From the NCBI GenBank assembly GCA_963924555.1, contig OZ004591.1, forward strand, positions 3,906,001-3,970,000: a DNA stretch of 64,000 bases. The letters run 5' to 3'. Shown one piece after another: positions 43,601 to 54,254 of this stretch. The notes beneath the pieces were generated by a model. It ran no database searches. It saw only the letters and a list, made by a program, of their open reading frames with translations, and was not told the origin of the DNA. This DNA is from Crambe crambe (lineage: Eukaryota; Porifera; Demospongiae; Poecilosclerida; Crambeidae). Numbering within the stretch: the first letter of the stretch is position 1; each line of letters begins with the position of its first letter. The translations under genes were made by a program, and so were the position numbers.

Positions 43601-43994
43601 TGAAAGCTCTTGGGCAATCCTGGAAGCTTCCAAGGATGAATTGGAGTGTGACGAGCTGCTAACTGCAGGAGAATCACACTATTACTCGTACACAAACTAA
43701 GTCAATGTCTCAGCCAGCTAGGTCAGCAAGCTGCCAGCTAGGTCAGCAAGCTGCCAGCTAGGTCAACAAGCTGCCAGCTAGGTCAACAAGCTGCAAGAAG
43801 GCATTAGCACATACCTGAACATATGCAGAAGGCTTATAAGCGAGGTCCTTGGTCCAGGAAGGCGGGCTGTACTGCTGCAGCCGATTATACGAAGAACTCG
43901 AGGATGGAGGCTCTGTACTCATGCTTACACTAGCTGTCCTGCTACAACTAATGGCGGACACACGATAGCACCATCTGGCTATCCGGACAAGCAT
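40637..43994 (-). CDS. D-cysteine desulfhydrase / ACC deaminase family, copy A (409 aa)
   Basis: Nine exons (43,815-43,994, 43,549-43,662, 43,092-43,253, 42,654-42,805, 42,508-42,604, 42,319-42,419, 41,771-41,952, 41,074-41,214 and 40,637-40,737) give an in-frame 409-aa PLP enzyme. The probable PLP lysine is K98 in SGNKVRKLE (exon 2/3 junction). The QSNHARATA segment (S125, N126) and the phosphate-binding TGSGGT (248-253) are present. At the position where ACC deaminases have VYE, this protein has VYT (346-348), which favours D-cysteine desulfhydrase-like chemistry (D-cysteine to pyruvate, sulfide and ammonia). The leader [13 protein letters not shown] is basic and may target mitochondria. 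It is the first of three tandem copies. Substrate is inferred. Confidence 0.88.
41380..41770. repeat. Minisatellite grown from the exon 7/intron junction (copy A)
   Basis: About ten imperfect copies of the last ~30 bases of exon 7 plus its splice donor (minus strand: CAGAATACTGATGAGGAATT then AGGTAA) stand directly downstream of the real donor. Unit lengths alternate between roughly 26 and 40 bp. Each unit keeps a GT that could act as a donor. Confidence 0.9.
42012..42174. mobile_element. 163-bp pogo/Tigger-like MITE with TA target sites
   Basis: Left end CAGTAAAACCTCC (42,012-42,024) and right end GGAGGTTTCAACTG (42,161-42,174) are imperfect terminal inverted repeats flanked by TA on both sides. 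The inside repeats an AGAGGACAAACCTCT-like motif. The same insertion sits at the same place in copies B (about 45,821-45,983) and C (49,895-50,025, partly deleted), so it predates the tandem duplications. Confidence 0.75.
43717..43798. repeat. 20-bp VNTR in enzyme intron 1 (four copies)
   Basis: The unit cagctaggtcagcaagctgc occurs four times here, twice in copy B (about 47,608-47,648) and once in copy C (about 53,892-53,911). The single unit in C fits C being closest to the ancestral state. Confidence 0.85.
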
Positions 43995-44089
43995 TATGGT
44001 TCGTTCGAGGGAGTGGGAGGGGCTTGAGATAGCAGCTCCACCCCCTGCCAGATGCAAAATATCATTGGCAATAAAAGTAGCTAAGCAGT

Positions 44090-44217
44090 GTCTTGAGTAG
44101 TGGTTTCTCAGATTCTTCTTCTGCTGTCTGTAGCCAAGTTATCGTGGCACCAAAACTACACTCTTTCCTTTCTGCAACTGCAAGTGAGACTCGTTGTACC
44201 ACTTCAAAAATGGCTTG
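44090..44217 (-). pseudogene. Relic of BZW exon 8 beside enzyme copy A
   Basis: Minus-strand sequence matches the final coding exon of the BZW/5MP gene (54,255-54,415), including the [11 protein letters not shown] and [10 protein letters not shown] regions, with indels that break the frame. Homology stops at atggcttg and continues as gtggcggcctccttag, the same breakpoint as in copy B. Confidence 0.85.
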
Positions 44218-44235
44218 GTGGCGGCCTCCTTAGCT

Positions 44236-44515
44236 AGGAGTGAAATAGGAATAATAGTTTTAAAAAAATATTATTATTGCTGTGATTCTTGAGTTTGGTG
44301 ATGGGTAAGGGGTTACTTGACTCACTTTAGTATTGCTGCAGGGGGAGTGAGTACTGTACCATACCAAGCTGTCAGGTCCTAATTGTACAAGTGAGCGCAA
44401 AAAATTTCTTCTAAATAAAAAGTGAAGCATAAAATTTAGCTGCATTCCTATCACTCCTAGCCCTCCTAATTTCAACGCCTATATATCACCCAACCCCTAC
44501 TCTACTACCAGGTGA
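44236..44515. repeat. Dispersed repeat at the duplication breakpoint
   Basis: A member of the family also seen at 27,530-27,790 and 48,076-48,330. It lies exactly at the junction between the BZW exon relic of unit A and the 3' flank of unit B, so it may have mediated the tandem duplication. Confidence 0.75.
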
Positions 44516-44589
44516 ATTATCAAAAAATAGTCATGTACTAGGAGGTGGTAGTCTTATAGCATGTTCTGAGTGGACTTGATCAGAATGAT

Positions 44590-47500
44590 TCAGTCTGGAA
44601 TGATATCCAAGTAACTGTGCACACGATTCGAAGAAGGTAATTCCTTCAGTAACCTGTCAATCTTTCCATCATACAAGCCAAACACACCACCTGCAAAAAT
44701 ATCCCATACAGAAGATCATTAAGGCAGGGGCCCGGAGAAAATGTACATGCCACCTTTGATTTATGCTGATTACGATTTTCCTAACAAGAATCTCATGCAA
44801 TTGAGGAGCTAAAGATCTTAACCAAGGGACTTCCCACATGCCAACATAGTAGGATGTATGTCTTAAACAGTAACACCTGCACCTTTTAACCACAATAGGT
44901 GTCACTGTCACATGATAAGTACTACTAGTAGATACCAACAGTGGAGGTACCTACACAGGTACACATACATACACACCTGTGTGAATATAGAGGACCCTCC
45001 TCCCCAAGAAACGTGTTGGATTATTCTGCATCTCCAGCAGCATTCCCCTGACCCCCTTGAGAGTGTACACACGGTCCAATGACAATCCCGTCTCATTCAT
45101 TATTTCTACCAGCAGAGCTGAAGGAGGAGGGGATAGGGAAAAATAGGAGATTTCTTTGACTATCAAGGAGTAATAAGTACAACTCCTTTCCATTGGGTTC
45201 ATACAGCTCATATCCATGCATATCCAAATATTATTCATGCTCTGATTACCTAGTATTCTGTGCATTACCTAATTCCTCATCAGTATTCTGCACATATCCA
45301 ATAATGATTACCTAATCCCTCATCAGTATTCTGTGCATTACCTGATTCCTCATCAGTATTCTGCACATATCCAATAATGATTACCTAATCCCTCATCAGT
45401 ATTCTGTGCATTACCTAATTCCTCATCAGTATTCTGCACATATCCAATTGATTACCTAATTCCTCATCAGTATTCTGCACATATCCAATATGATACCTAA
45501 TTCCTCATCAGTATTCTGCGCATATCCAATATGATTACCTTATCCCTCATCAGTATTCTGTGCATTACCTAATTCCTCATCAGTATTCTGCACATATCCA
45601 ACATACCTAACTCTTCATCAGTATTCTGCGCATATCCAAGACCCTTATAGCCCTCAATGACATCAATGATGTCCCTGGAAGCAATGGGCTTGCCATGAGA
45701 GTCCACAGTCAGTCCCAGAGCTTGCAACTGCTCGTCAACATGTCCATGAAAGTACTCAGCATTGTCACAAATACACACTCCATGGATCCTATACACAAAT
45801 AATATTGCCTTTTAGAATTACAGTAAAACCTCCGACACTCTGAAAGAAGACAAACCTCTCAACAAATCTAAAAGTACCTTTGTATATACACTTTATATAA
45901 CAAAAAACCTCCAAAAGAGGACAACCTCTATATAAGAATAAACTGCTGGGTCCCCAAGTGTGTCCATTATCTGGAAGTTCCAACTGTACATTGGACTGAG
46001 CACTTTAATTGCAGCAACCCCACAGTTGGGAGAGTAGAATGAGGATAATATAACAGTTGCAGTCAGTAAATTAAATATGCACAGCACACTTTGCTGCTTG
46101 TATTTCCACTAGTAGTGATTGACCTTAGTTTTGAGCCAGTGAGATAATTGGCAATAGCCAGACCACCGATAGTTCCTCCACTTCCTGTTGCCACAACAAT
46201 ATCATCAAAGTTCTCATGAAGTCCCTGTTATGAAAAACAACAACAACAACAACAACAAAAACAAACAAACAAACAAACAAAAAAAAACAACCCACATCAC
46301 CATACCATAAATGGCATAATAGCTATAAATTTCATGCTCTAAATATTTTGTGGAGAATTAAGCTAACAAACATGCAATTACGTACATGTCCTTACCTGGT
46401 CCATAAGTTCTCTGAATGCCTCAATATCACCCCATGTCCCCACAGTGTTCGATCCACCCATTGGTATCACATAAGGGACCAGTCCCTCAGATCTAAAGCA
46501 TAACTATATTGTATAAAATTTAATTGTCTAAAATAATGACTTTTGAACCTGCCCTTTTACTTACTCTAGCTTTGTTTTGTATTCTTCCACTCTCTGCCAC
46601 AACTTCTTCCTGTATGATGATGCTGTGTCGTAAGGGGCTAGAATTATCTTGGCACCCACTGCCCTATCAAGGAGAAGGTTACCACGGCAATCCACAGCAT
46701 CAGTATCCTACAAAATGTGGAGAGTTCAGTATGGTGGAACTTCTTGTTAAAGGATACTCTAAATATATACACTCTATACTATATGACATCCAACCTCTCT
46801 ACATAAAAGGCTGGATTCATTACTGTACATGGATGCTTTCATTCTTATGACTGAAAATTATCTATTTGAATGTGCACCATTCAAGAGACCACCTACCCAC
46901 CCCTCTCCCTCCCCAGGAATTGTCACGGCAAAGTTGTCACACAAACACAACATTTTCGCTGCTTTTTGCAACTCACCATTTTCCCATGCCACCTCAGGAT
47001 AAGGTGAGGCTGTAGTCCCAGCTGCCGGGAAGCCACTGCAGTGGCCCGGGCATGGTTGGATTGGATCCCGCCACAGGTGATGATATCTTTGCAACCCATC
47101 TGAAGGGCATCACCAAGCAGAAACTCCAACTTGCGTACCTGCAGTGAGAGAGGGAGGGAGGGAGGGAGGAAGAAATGGAGGGAGGGAAGAGGAGGAGGAA
47201 TAGATGGAGGAAGGAAGAAGTAGATGGAGGGAAGAGGGAGAGGTGGAAGGAGAGAGAGAGGGAGAGGTGAAGGAAGGGCGGAGGAGGTGGAAAAAAGGAA
47301 AGAAGTGGGGAAGGAGAGAAAGGAATGAAGACAGGAGGAAGAATGATCCTTTACCTATTACTTGCAAGTATTGTCCAACAGAACAACCTGGTGCATGCTT
47401 ATAGTACACTTATAGTACACAACCTCCTTGTGGAGTCTTACTTTGTTCCCACTGAGTGTACTGCCAGTCATGTCATCACGTTTCACAGACAACTGAAAGC

Positions 47501-47775
47501 TCTTGGGCAATCCTGGAAGCTTCCAAGGATGAATTGGAGTGTGACGAGCTGCTAACTGCAGGAGAATCACACTATTACTCGTACACAAACTAAGTCAATG
47601 TCTCAGCCAGCTAGGTCAGCAAGCTGCCAGCTAGGTCAACAAGCTGCAAGAAGGCATTAGCACATACCTGAACATATGCAGAAGGCTTATAAGCGAGATC
47701 CTTGGTCCAGGAAGGCGGGCTGTACTGCTGCAGCCGATTATACGAAGAACTCGAGGATGGAGGCTCTGTACTCAT
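44590..47775 (-). CDS. D-cysteine desulfhydrase / ACC deaminase family, copy B (382 aa, leader lost)
   Basis: Nine exons (47,668-47,775, 47,442-47,555, 46,977-47,138, 46,565-46,707, 46,396-46,492, 46,124-46,224, 45,607-45,788, 44,977-45,117 and 44,590-44,690) are in frame and keep the PLP lysine, [15 protein letters not shown] and VYT features of copy A. A 1-bp deletion near 47,821-47,829 puts the copy A start (ATG at 47,846 here) out of frame. The next in-frame ATG gives MSTEPPSSS, so the basic leader is missing and a cytosolic location is likely. Exon 4 is 9 nt shorter than in A, in frame. The core looks functional. Confidence 0.85.
45247..45606. repeat. Exon-junction minisatellite (copy B)
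   Basis: About nine copies plus a partial of the same exon 7-end/donor unit as in copy A, in the same place. The unit order near the middle matches copy A, so most of the array existed before A and B separated. Confidence 0.9.
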
Positions 47776-47949
47776 GCTCACGCTAGCTGTCCTGCTACAA
47801 CTAATGGCGGACACACGATAGCCCCTCTGGCTATCCGGACAAGCATTATGGTTCGTTCGAGGGAGTGGGAGGGGCTTGAGATAGCAGCTCCACCCCCTGC
47901 CAGATGCAAAATATCATTGGCAATAAAAGATCCATACTTATTACTAGAT

Positions 47950-48064
47950 GGCTATGCAGTGTCTTGAGTAGTGGCTTCTTTAGCCAAGTTATCATGGGTT
48001 TCATTTACACCAAAAACACACTCTTTCCTTTCTGCGAATGAGACTCGTTGTACCACTGGCTTGG
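47950..48064 (-). pseudogene. Relic of BZW exon 8 beside enzyme copy B
   Basis: A second partial copy of the BZW last exon, lacking the poly-acidic C-terminal codons, with deletions. It ends at the same breakpoint (ctggcttg then gtggtggcctccttag) as the relic at 44,090-44,217. Confidence 0.85.
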
Positions 48065-48075
48065 TGGTGGCCTCC

Positions 48076-48330
48076 TTAGGAGAATAGTATAATAATATTG
48101 CTGTGATTCTTGAGTTTGGTGATGGGTAAGGGGTTACTTGACTCACTTTAGTATTGCTGCAGGGGGAGTGAGTACTGTACCATACCAAGCTGTCAGGGCC
48201 TAATTGTACAAGTGAGCGCAAAAAATTTCTTCTAAATAAAAAGTGAAGTAGGGATAGCCATAAAATTCAGCCACATTCCTATCACTCCTAGCCCTCCTAG
48301 TTTCAATAACCACACCTATTATATCATCAA
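48076..48330. repeat. Dispersed repeat at the second duplication breakpoint
   Basis: Near-identical to 44,236-44,515 and related to 27,530-27,790. It joins unit B to the 3' flank of copy C. Confidence 0.75.
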
Positions 48331-48400
48331 AAAATAGTTATGTACTATAGGAGGTGGTAGTCTTATAGCATGTTTTCTGAGTGGACTTGGTCAGAATGAT

Positions 48401-51400
48401 TCAGTCTGGAATGATATCCAAGTAACTGTGCACACGATTTGAAGAAGGTGATTCCTTCAGTAACCTGTCAATCTCTCCATCATACAAGCCAAATACACCA
48501 CCTGCAAAAATGTACATGCCACCTTATGCTGATACGATTTTCCTAACAAGAATCTCATGCAAATGAGGAGCTAAAAATCTTAACCAAGGTACTTCTAATA
48601 CAGTGCCTCTGAATATTATGAGTGTCATATGCATTAATTGGACACTAGCAGTGGCGTATCTAGAATTTGAACTAGGAGGGTGCTAGATAATGCGCGCATA
48701 AGCGCGCGCGAAATTTTTTCGAACCACGCCCACTTTTGATTAACCACACTCTCTTTATTATACCCAGATGATGGCCTAAGTATTAGCTACCCTACTTTAC
48801 CAGCGTACAGGATCAGAAGTGAGAAGACACTGGTGCAGACTGAATAAAGAAGCATAGAGATTTTAGATCGAGATGTGCATTATTTAGGGTAAAAACGTGC
48901 CGGGCGCATGCGCCTCGCCGATCGCGATGTGATTATTGAACTCTGACCCAATGCTGCTCTTTCTGTATTAGTGTAATAACTGCTTGCTAGATGATCAGCT
49001 TTAAATAATTGGATAGATAACTATACAAGCGAGCCTACTGAAAAAGCTAGCTAGCAGCTGAGGGGGGTGCTCGAGCACCCTGAGCACCTCGCTAGATACG
49101 CCACTGACTAGTCACATATCTACTTCCCACATGCCTACATAGTAAAGATTCAGTGGAAAGTGTAGGATGTATGTCTTAAACAGTAACACCTGCACCTTTT
49201 AACCACAATAGGTGTCACTGTCACATGATAAGTACTACTAGTAGATACCAACGGTGGAGGTACCTACACAGGTACACATACATACACACCTGTGTGAATA
49301 TAGAGGACCCTCCTCCCCAAGAAACGTGTTGGATTATTCTGCATCTCCAGCAGCATTCCCCTGACCCCCTTGAGAGTGTACACACGGTCCAATGACAATC
49401 CTGTCTCATTCATTATTTCCACCAGCAGAGCTGAAAGAGGAGGGGATAGGGAGTAATAAGTACAACTCCTTTCCATGGGGTCCATACAACTTATTGCTCA
49501 TTATTCATGACATTGTATTCTGCTCATATCCAGTATTCATATAATTCCTGCATATCATTGCTCTGATTACCTAGTATTCTGCACATATCCAATAATGCCT
49601 CATCAGTATTCTGTGCATTACCTAATTCCTCATCAGTATTCTGCACATATCCATACATACCTAACTCTTCATCAGTATTCTGCGCATATCCAAGACCCTT
49701 ATAGCCCTCAATGACATCAACGATGTCCCTGGAAGCAATGGGCTTGCCATGAGAGTCCACAGTCAGTCCCAGAGCTTGCAACTGCTCGTCAACATGTCCA
49801 TGAAAGTACTCGGCATCGTCACAAATACACACTCCATGGATCCTATACACAATCATCATCAAAATAATATTGCCTTTTAAGGAAGTTTGGAGTTACAGAA
49901 AAACCTCCAACACTCTGAAAGAGGACAAACCTCTCAACAAAGGACAATCTAAAAGTACCTTTGTATATACACTCTATAACAAAAAACCTCCAAAAGAATA
50001 CAAGAACAAACTGCTGGGTCCCCACACTTTAATTGCAGCAACCCCACAGTTGGGAGAGTAGAATGAGGATTATATAAACGTTGCAGTCTCAACCTTCAGT
50101 AAATTAAACATGCACACTAGGGACATGCAAATTAGCTTTGGGCATAATGGGTTGAACCTTAATGCCAGCACAATGCTGGGATTTTTACTTCCAGGGGTTG
50201 GCAGATATGGAGGTATTGATGTTGACTCTTGAGTTCCTTTGTATAAACTGCTGAATTAGAGTAGCCACCTACGTAATTGGTGGTGGTAACTTAAAACTGT
50301 CTTCAGCTGCTGTTTTCTTTACTAAATGTTTCAGCAAACTAACTTGCTGAATTATGATGGATGACTAAAAGAGGCTGCAATTATGCTACAATAAACCATC
50401 ACTTATTAATTTTCTTACGAATTTTTAAAAGTATAATAGGCATTTTTGTTCAGCATAATAGGGCAGGGTTCCGGCATGGAGCATAGCATAATAGGGAAGA
50501 AAAAAAAGCATAATTTGCGCTGCTTGTATTTCCACTAGTAGTGATTGACCTTAGTTTTGAGCCAGTGAGATAGTTGGCAATAGCCAGACCGCTGATAGTT
50601 CCTCCACTTCCCGTTGCCACAACAATATCATCAAAGTTCTCATGAAGTCCCTGTCATGAAAAAAAAACAAAAAACAACAACCCCACATCACCATACCATC
50701 GTAAATGGCATAATTATAGCTATAAATTATTGTGCAGAATTAAACTGACACATACGCACTTGCAATTACGTGTCCTCACCTGGTCCATAAGTTCTCTGAA
50801 TGCCTCAATATCACCCCATGTCCCCACAGTGTTCGATCCACCCATTGGTATCACATAAGGGACCAGTCCCTCAGATCTAAAGTATAACTATATTCATAGA
50901 TAATATAATACCCGAGGTGGATACGAAACAAATCCGTATACGCAGTTTTTAATAATTCACTCCTTGCCTCGCACGTGACACAGAGTAGATAAAAATATAC
51001 TGAAATATCCTGAGATTTCCATGGTATCGAAGAGAACTACAGAAGTAAGTTGGAACACATTATTATAGCAGAGTTTTCAATTATTAGCAAAAGAACTGTT
51101 GTTGGACTGGATTGTTGGGAGAAAATAATCACAAGACACATACAGTCTTGAACTCTTAGGAGCCATCATTGACTTGTGGATCACTATACGTGGCTATTCA
51201 TTTTCTAAAGGGTGGATGGCAAACTTTGAGAAAAAGGAACCAGAAAAAATTTGAAAAAGACAGACGATAAATAGCTAGCTAGCAGATACCATTAGCGAGC
51301 ATTATTATCTATAATTTATGGAATAATAAAATATTTGGCAACTATAATAATAAGAGTGGCTGGCTAGCTGTTATTTTCTTTTCCTTTTCTTCAGACAGTC

Positions 51401-51641
51401 TAGATGTGTCCTTTTCAGTTGCAGGTTCTACATTCAAGTCTTTATAAATGGATTTTTGTTGAACCAGTGTAGCAGCATTATAGGGAACTTGATAGGCTGT
51501 AGGATTGTCATTGCTGCCTCCACGATGCCTTTGTTTACTAAAATATCGTTCCAAGGGATCTTGTGAGAATACCTCACTTAAGAGATATTTTACACCAGGC
51601 AATTCTAGCAACTGTGGTCCAACTTCAGTAAATGAATTAAC

Positions 51642-51722
<81 letters not shown>

Positions 51723-54110
51723 CAATAACAATAGCTAATAATGATGATAATAATAATAATAATTAATGTAAATAACCTAACCTGTAATTCTCATTCCTTG
51801 AAGGGTCTCTCTGCTCAAGCAATATTTCTTCTTCTCTCTCTTCTTTCCTGGTATATGCTTTGCTTCTTCTTCCCACTCCTCTAAGTAGTCTTTTTTGAGC
51901 CACTGCATGTACAGTAATAGAGCTACTGGTAGCTATAATTATCTTCGTAGCTACCTTGAATCACTCATCAGATGAGGTACTATAAGGTGCAATGCATCGG
52001 AAAAAAACTTGCCAATTCTGTGGTAGGAAAGTTGTACATGGGAGACTTGTAGTTGATATTGTAGTATTCTTCGAGATTATGGGTGATGAAGGAAGGAGAT
52101 TTGCTGGAGGTGCTAAACAAGTGGGTGGAGAAGTTGGAACATTAGAAGGTATTGATTTGGCTAGTGAAATTGATGGGAAATCTGAACTGGCAGGTGGAAT
52201 CACTGGGAGAAGAAACGTGTCAGCAGCATCTTTTTCATCAGAAGGAAGTGTTGCCAATTTCTTCCTACGACGTACATTGTACTTCCTTCGATCTACAAGT
52301 GATCTTAAAGCTTTCTTTTTTCTGTTTTACCTGTACCCATGCTAATGTTAACAGGAAACTGTAATTTTCTACTCCATAATGAGTTACTCCTATAGCGATT
52401 CTTCTATATTTAATCATATTTGCCAGTACACTAGCCTGTATGCTACATGTTTCTGCACAGTTTAGTTATGCTCCTCATTTACTATCAGAGATAATCTGAC
52501 GGACATTTTACTACATTAAAATCTTTGAAATGGAATGAAATGACTTCTAGTGTTCTGAATTACTATATATTATATTCTGCCGATACCTCATATACCACTC
52601 TAAATAATGTGTATCTATGTATTATCTAAGTTGGAGAAAAACTCACCAAAGTTGGAATTTTTGCACTTTCTTCCAGGTATTCTGGAATTTTAGTATAATT
52701 ATTATGCATTATAATTATGCTAATACATACCTGGTGCACTAGTTGTATTTAAGTTTTTCACAAGAATAAACAAAAAGATCAAGAAGAAAGAGTGTAAATC
52801 ACTGCAAAAGTGCATGCAAGATGGCATGGCCACCTAGCAACGGAGCGAGGCACGGATTGTTATCCGTATATTGTCCGTATACGCGGTCGTTTCGTATCCA
52901 CCTCGGGTACTATTATCTATGCGATATTATATAAAATTTAATGCCTAAAACCTGCCCTTTTACTTACTCTAGCTTTGTTTTGTATTCTTCCATTTTCTGC
53001 CACAATTTCTTCCTGTATGCTGGTCCTGTGTCATAAGGGGCTAGAATTATCTTGGCACCCACTGCCCTATCAAGGAGAAGGTTACCACGGCAATCCACAG
53101 CATCCTACAAAATGTGGAGAGTTACACCTTTGCCATGATAATTCCTCTCCTTTAATGGGATGGGGGAAGGGGTGGGTAGGTGGTCTCTTAAATGGTGCAC
53201 ATTCAAATTGTTTTACTAGATAATTTTCAGTTGTAGCAGCCAAGTAGGAAAATATCCATGAACACGGTCTTTTATCCTTTGTATAGAGAGGTTGGATGTC
53301 ATTTAGTATAGAGTGTATCACACAACACTACATTTTCGCTGCCAAAAGCTTAATTTTTGCATCTCACTATTTTTCCATGCCACTCGAGGATAAGGTGAGG
53401 CTGTAGTCCCAGCTGCCGGGAAGCCACTGCAGTGGCCCGGGCATGGTTGGATTGGATCCCGCCACAGGTGATGATATCTTTGCAACCCATCTGAAGGGCA
53501 TCACCAAGCAGAAACTCCAACTTGCGCACCTGCAGTGAGGGAAGGAGGGAGAAAGAAGTGGAGGGAGGGAGCTCGGAGAGAGGAAAAGGTGGGGAAGGAG
53601 AGGAATGAAGACAGGAGGAAGAATGACCCATTACCTATTACTTGCAAGTATCCCGTCAGACCAGAATTTACAACCTGGTGCATGCTTATAGTACACTACC
53701 TCCTTGTGGAGTCTTACTTTGTTCCCACTGAGTGTACTGCCAGTCATGTCATCACGTTTTACAGACAACTGAAAGCTCTTGGGCAATCCTGGAAGCTTCC
53801 AAGGATGAATTGGAGTGTGATGAACTGCTAACTGCAGGAGAATCGCACACACACACATACTCGTACACAAACTAAGTAAATGTCTACAGCCAGCTAGGTC
53901 AACAAGCTGCAAGAAGGCATTAGCACATACCTGAACATATGCAGAAGGCTTATATGCGAGGTCCTTGGTCCAGGAAGGCGGGCTGTACTGCTGCAGCCGA
54001 TTATACGAAGAGCTCGAGGATGGAGGCTCTGTACTTATGCTCACACTAGCTGTCCTGCTACAACTAAGGGCGGACACACGATAGCACCATCTGGCTATCC
54101 GGACAAGCAT
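48401..54110 (-). CDS. D-cysteine desulfhydrase / ACC deaminase family, copy C (404 aa)
   Basis: Nine exons (53,931-54,110, 53,718-53,831, 53,368-53,529, 52,968-53,104, 50,780-50,876, 50,550-50,650, 49,661-49,842, 49,290-49,430 and 48,401-48,501) are in frame. The leader [13 protein letters not shown] and all cofactor motifs match copy A. Exon 4 is 15 nt shorter than in A, in frame, including loss of two codons (DT) at its start. The introns hold a MITE (intron 8), a ~400-bp insertion (intron 6) and a ~2 kb DNA transposon (intron 4). A 49-bp hairpin insertion lies six bases upstream of the ATG. It is next to BZW, so it occupies the ancestral position. Confidence 0.87.
48649..49106. mobile_element. 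458-bp MITE, copy 2, with 5-bp TSD
   Basis: Same family as 21,776-22,244 but in reverse orientation. The terminal inverted repeats are CAGTGGCGTATCTAG and its exact complement. The flanking duplication is ACTAG (48,644-48,648 and 49,107-49,111). The uninterrupted site (ggacactagtcacatatc) is present near copy A at about 40,931-40,948. It lies in intron 8 of enzyme copy C. Confidence 0.92.
49566..49660. repeat. Exon-junction minisatellite (copy C, short)
   Basis: Only two copies plus a partial of the exon 7-end/donor unit that is expanded to about ten in copies A and B. Confidence 0.88.
50117..50512. mobile_element. Insertion of about 395 bp in intron 6 of copy C
   Basis: Copies A and B read directly from catgcacactt to tgctgcttg; copy C is interrupted here. 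The insert starts gggacatgcaaattagc and ends with repeated gcataatag/gcataatttgc motifs. It has no clear terminal repeats or coding sequence. The exact ends are uncertain by a few bases. Confidence 0.65.
51342..51930 (-). pseudogene. Transposase C-terminal remnant, two exons
   Basis: Exon 51,782-about 51,930 encodes an acidic stretch ([10 protein letters not shown]) and the block [12 protein letters not shown]. Exon 51,342-51,640 continues [17 protein letters not shown], then [18 protein letters not shown] and [12 protein letters not shown]. The SQDPLE..F..(R).RGG..DNPT pattern is the C-terminal signature I know from P-element/THAP9-type transposases. The intron between them (donor GTTAGG, 51,781) contains a long (AAT)n microsatellite. 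The THAP finger and most of the catalytic core are missing. The superfamily call is by memory of the motif. Confidence 0.6.
51642..51765. repeat. (AAT)n microsatellite
   Basis: About 25 AAT units plus imperfect flanking copies lie inside the intron of the transposase relic. On the minus strand this is (TTA)n and it ends directly at the acceptor. It is translated as poly-Leu or poly-Asn in spurious frames. Confidence 0.92.
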
Positions 54111-54115
54111 TATGG

Positions 54116-54164
54116 TAGTCTCGCGTAGCCAGACCCAATGATGAATTGGGTCTGGCTACATAAT
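54116..54164. mobile_element. 49-bp hairpin insertion in the 5' UTR of copy C
   Basis: Copies A and B read gcattatgg then ttcgttcg without a break. Copy C contains an extra segment (tagtctcgcgtagccagacc ... gggtctggctac) flanked by ttatgg on both sides (54,110-54,115 and 54,165-54,170). Its core, agccagacccaat/attgggtctggct, forms a hairpin. It is a tiny MITE-like insertion six bases upstream of the ATG. Confidence 0.85.
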
Positions 54165-54254
54165 TTATGGTTCGTTCGAGGGAGTGGGAGGGCTTGAGAT
54201 AGCAGCTCCACCCCCTGCCAGATGCAAAATATCATTGGCAATAAAAGATTCATA

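Larger units (their letters stand above)
50895..52923 (-). mobile_element. ~2.0 kb TIR DNA transposon with P/THAP9-like transposase relic
   Basis: Intron 4 of copy C is interrupted here relative to A and B. Both ends carry the inverted repeat CATAGATAAT...ACCCGAGGTGGATACGAAAC, followed by subterminal CCGTATACG motifs. ATATT flanks both sides (50,890-50,894 and 52,924-52,928), matching the single ATATT in copy B, so a 5-bp duplication is likely. It encodes only the end of a transposase, so this copy is internally deleted and non-autonomous. Confidence 0.82.

Noticed and set aside
43995-44057. Longer N-terminus for enzyme copy A starting MHLAGGGAA
   Set aside because: It is in frame, but in copy C a 49-bp insertion separates this segment from MLVRIAR, and in B the frame is broken. 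The ATG at 43,994 is the conserved start.
51342-51731. Poly-Leu leader of the transposase frame
   Set aside because: The Leu run is the (TTA)n intron. The coding exon starts at 51,640 after an acceptor.
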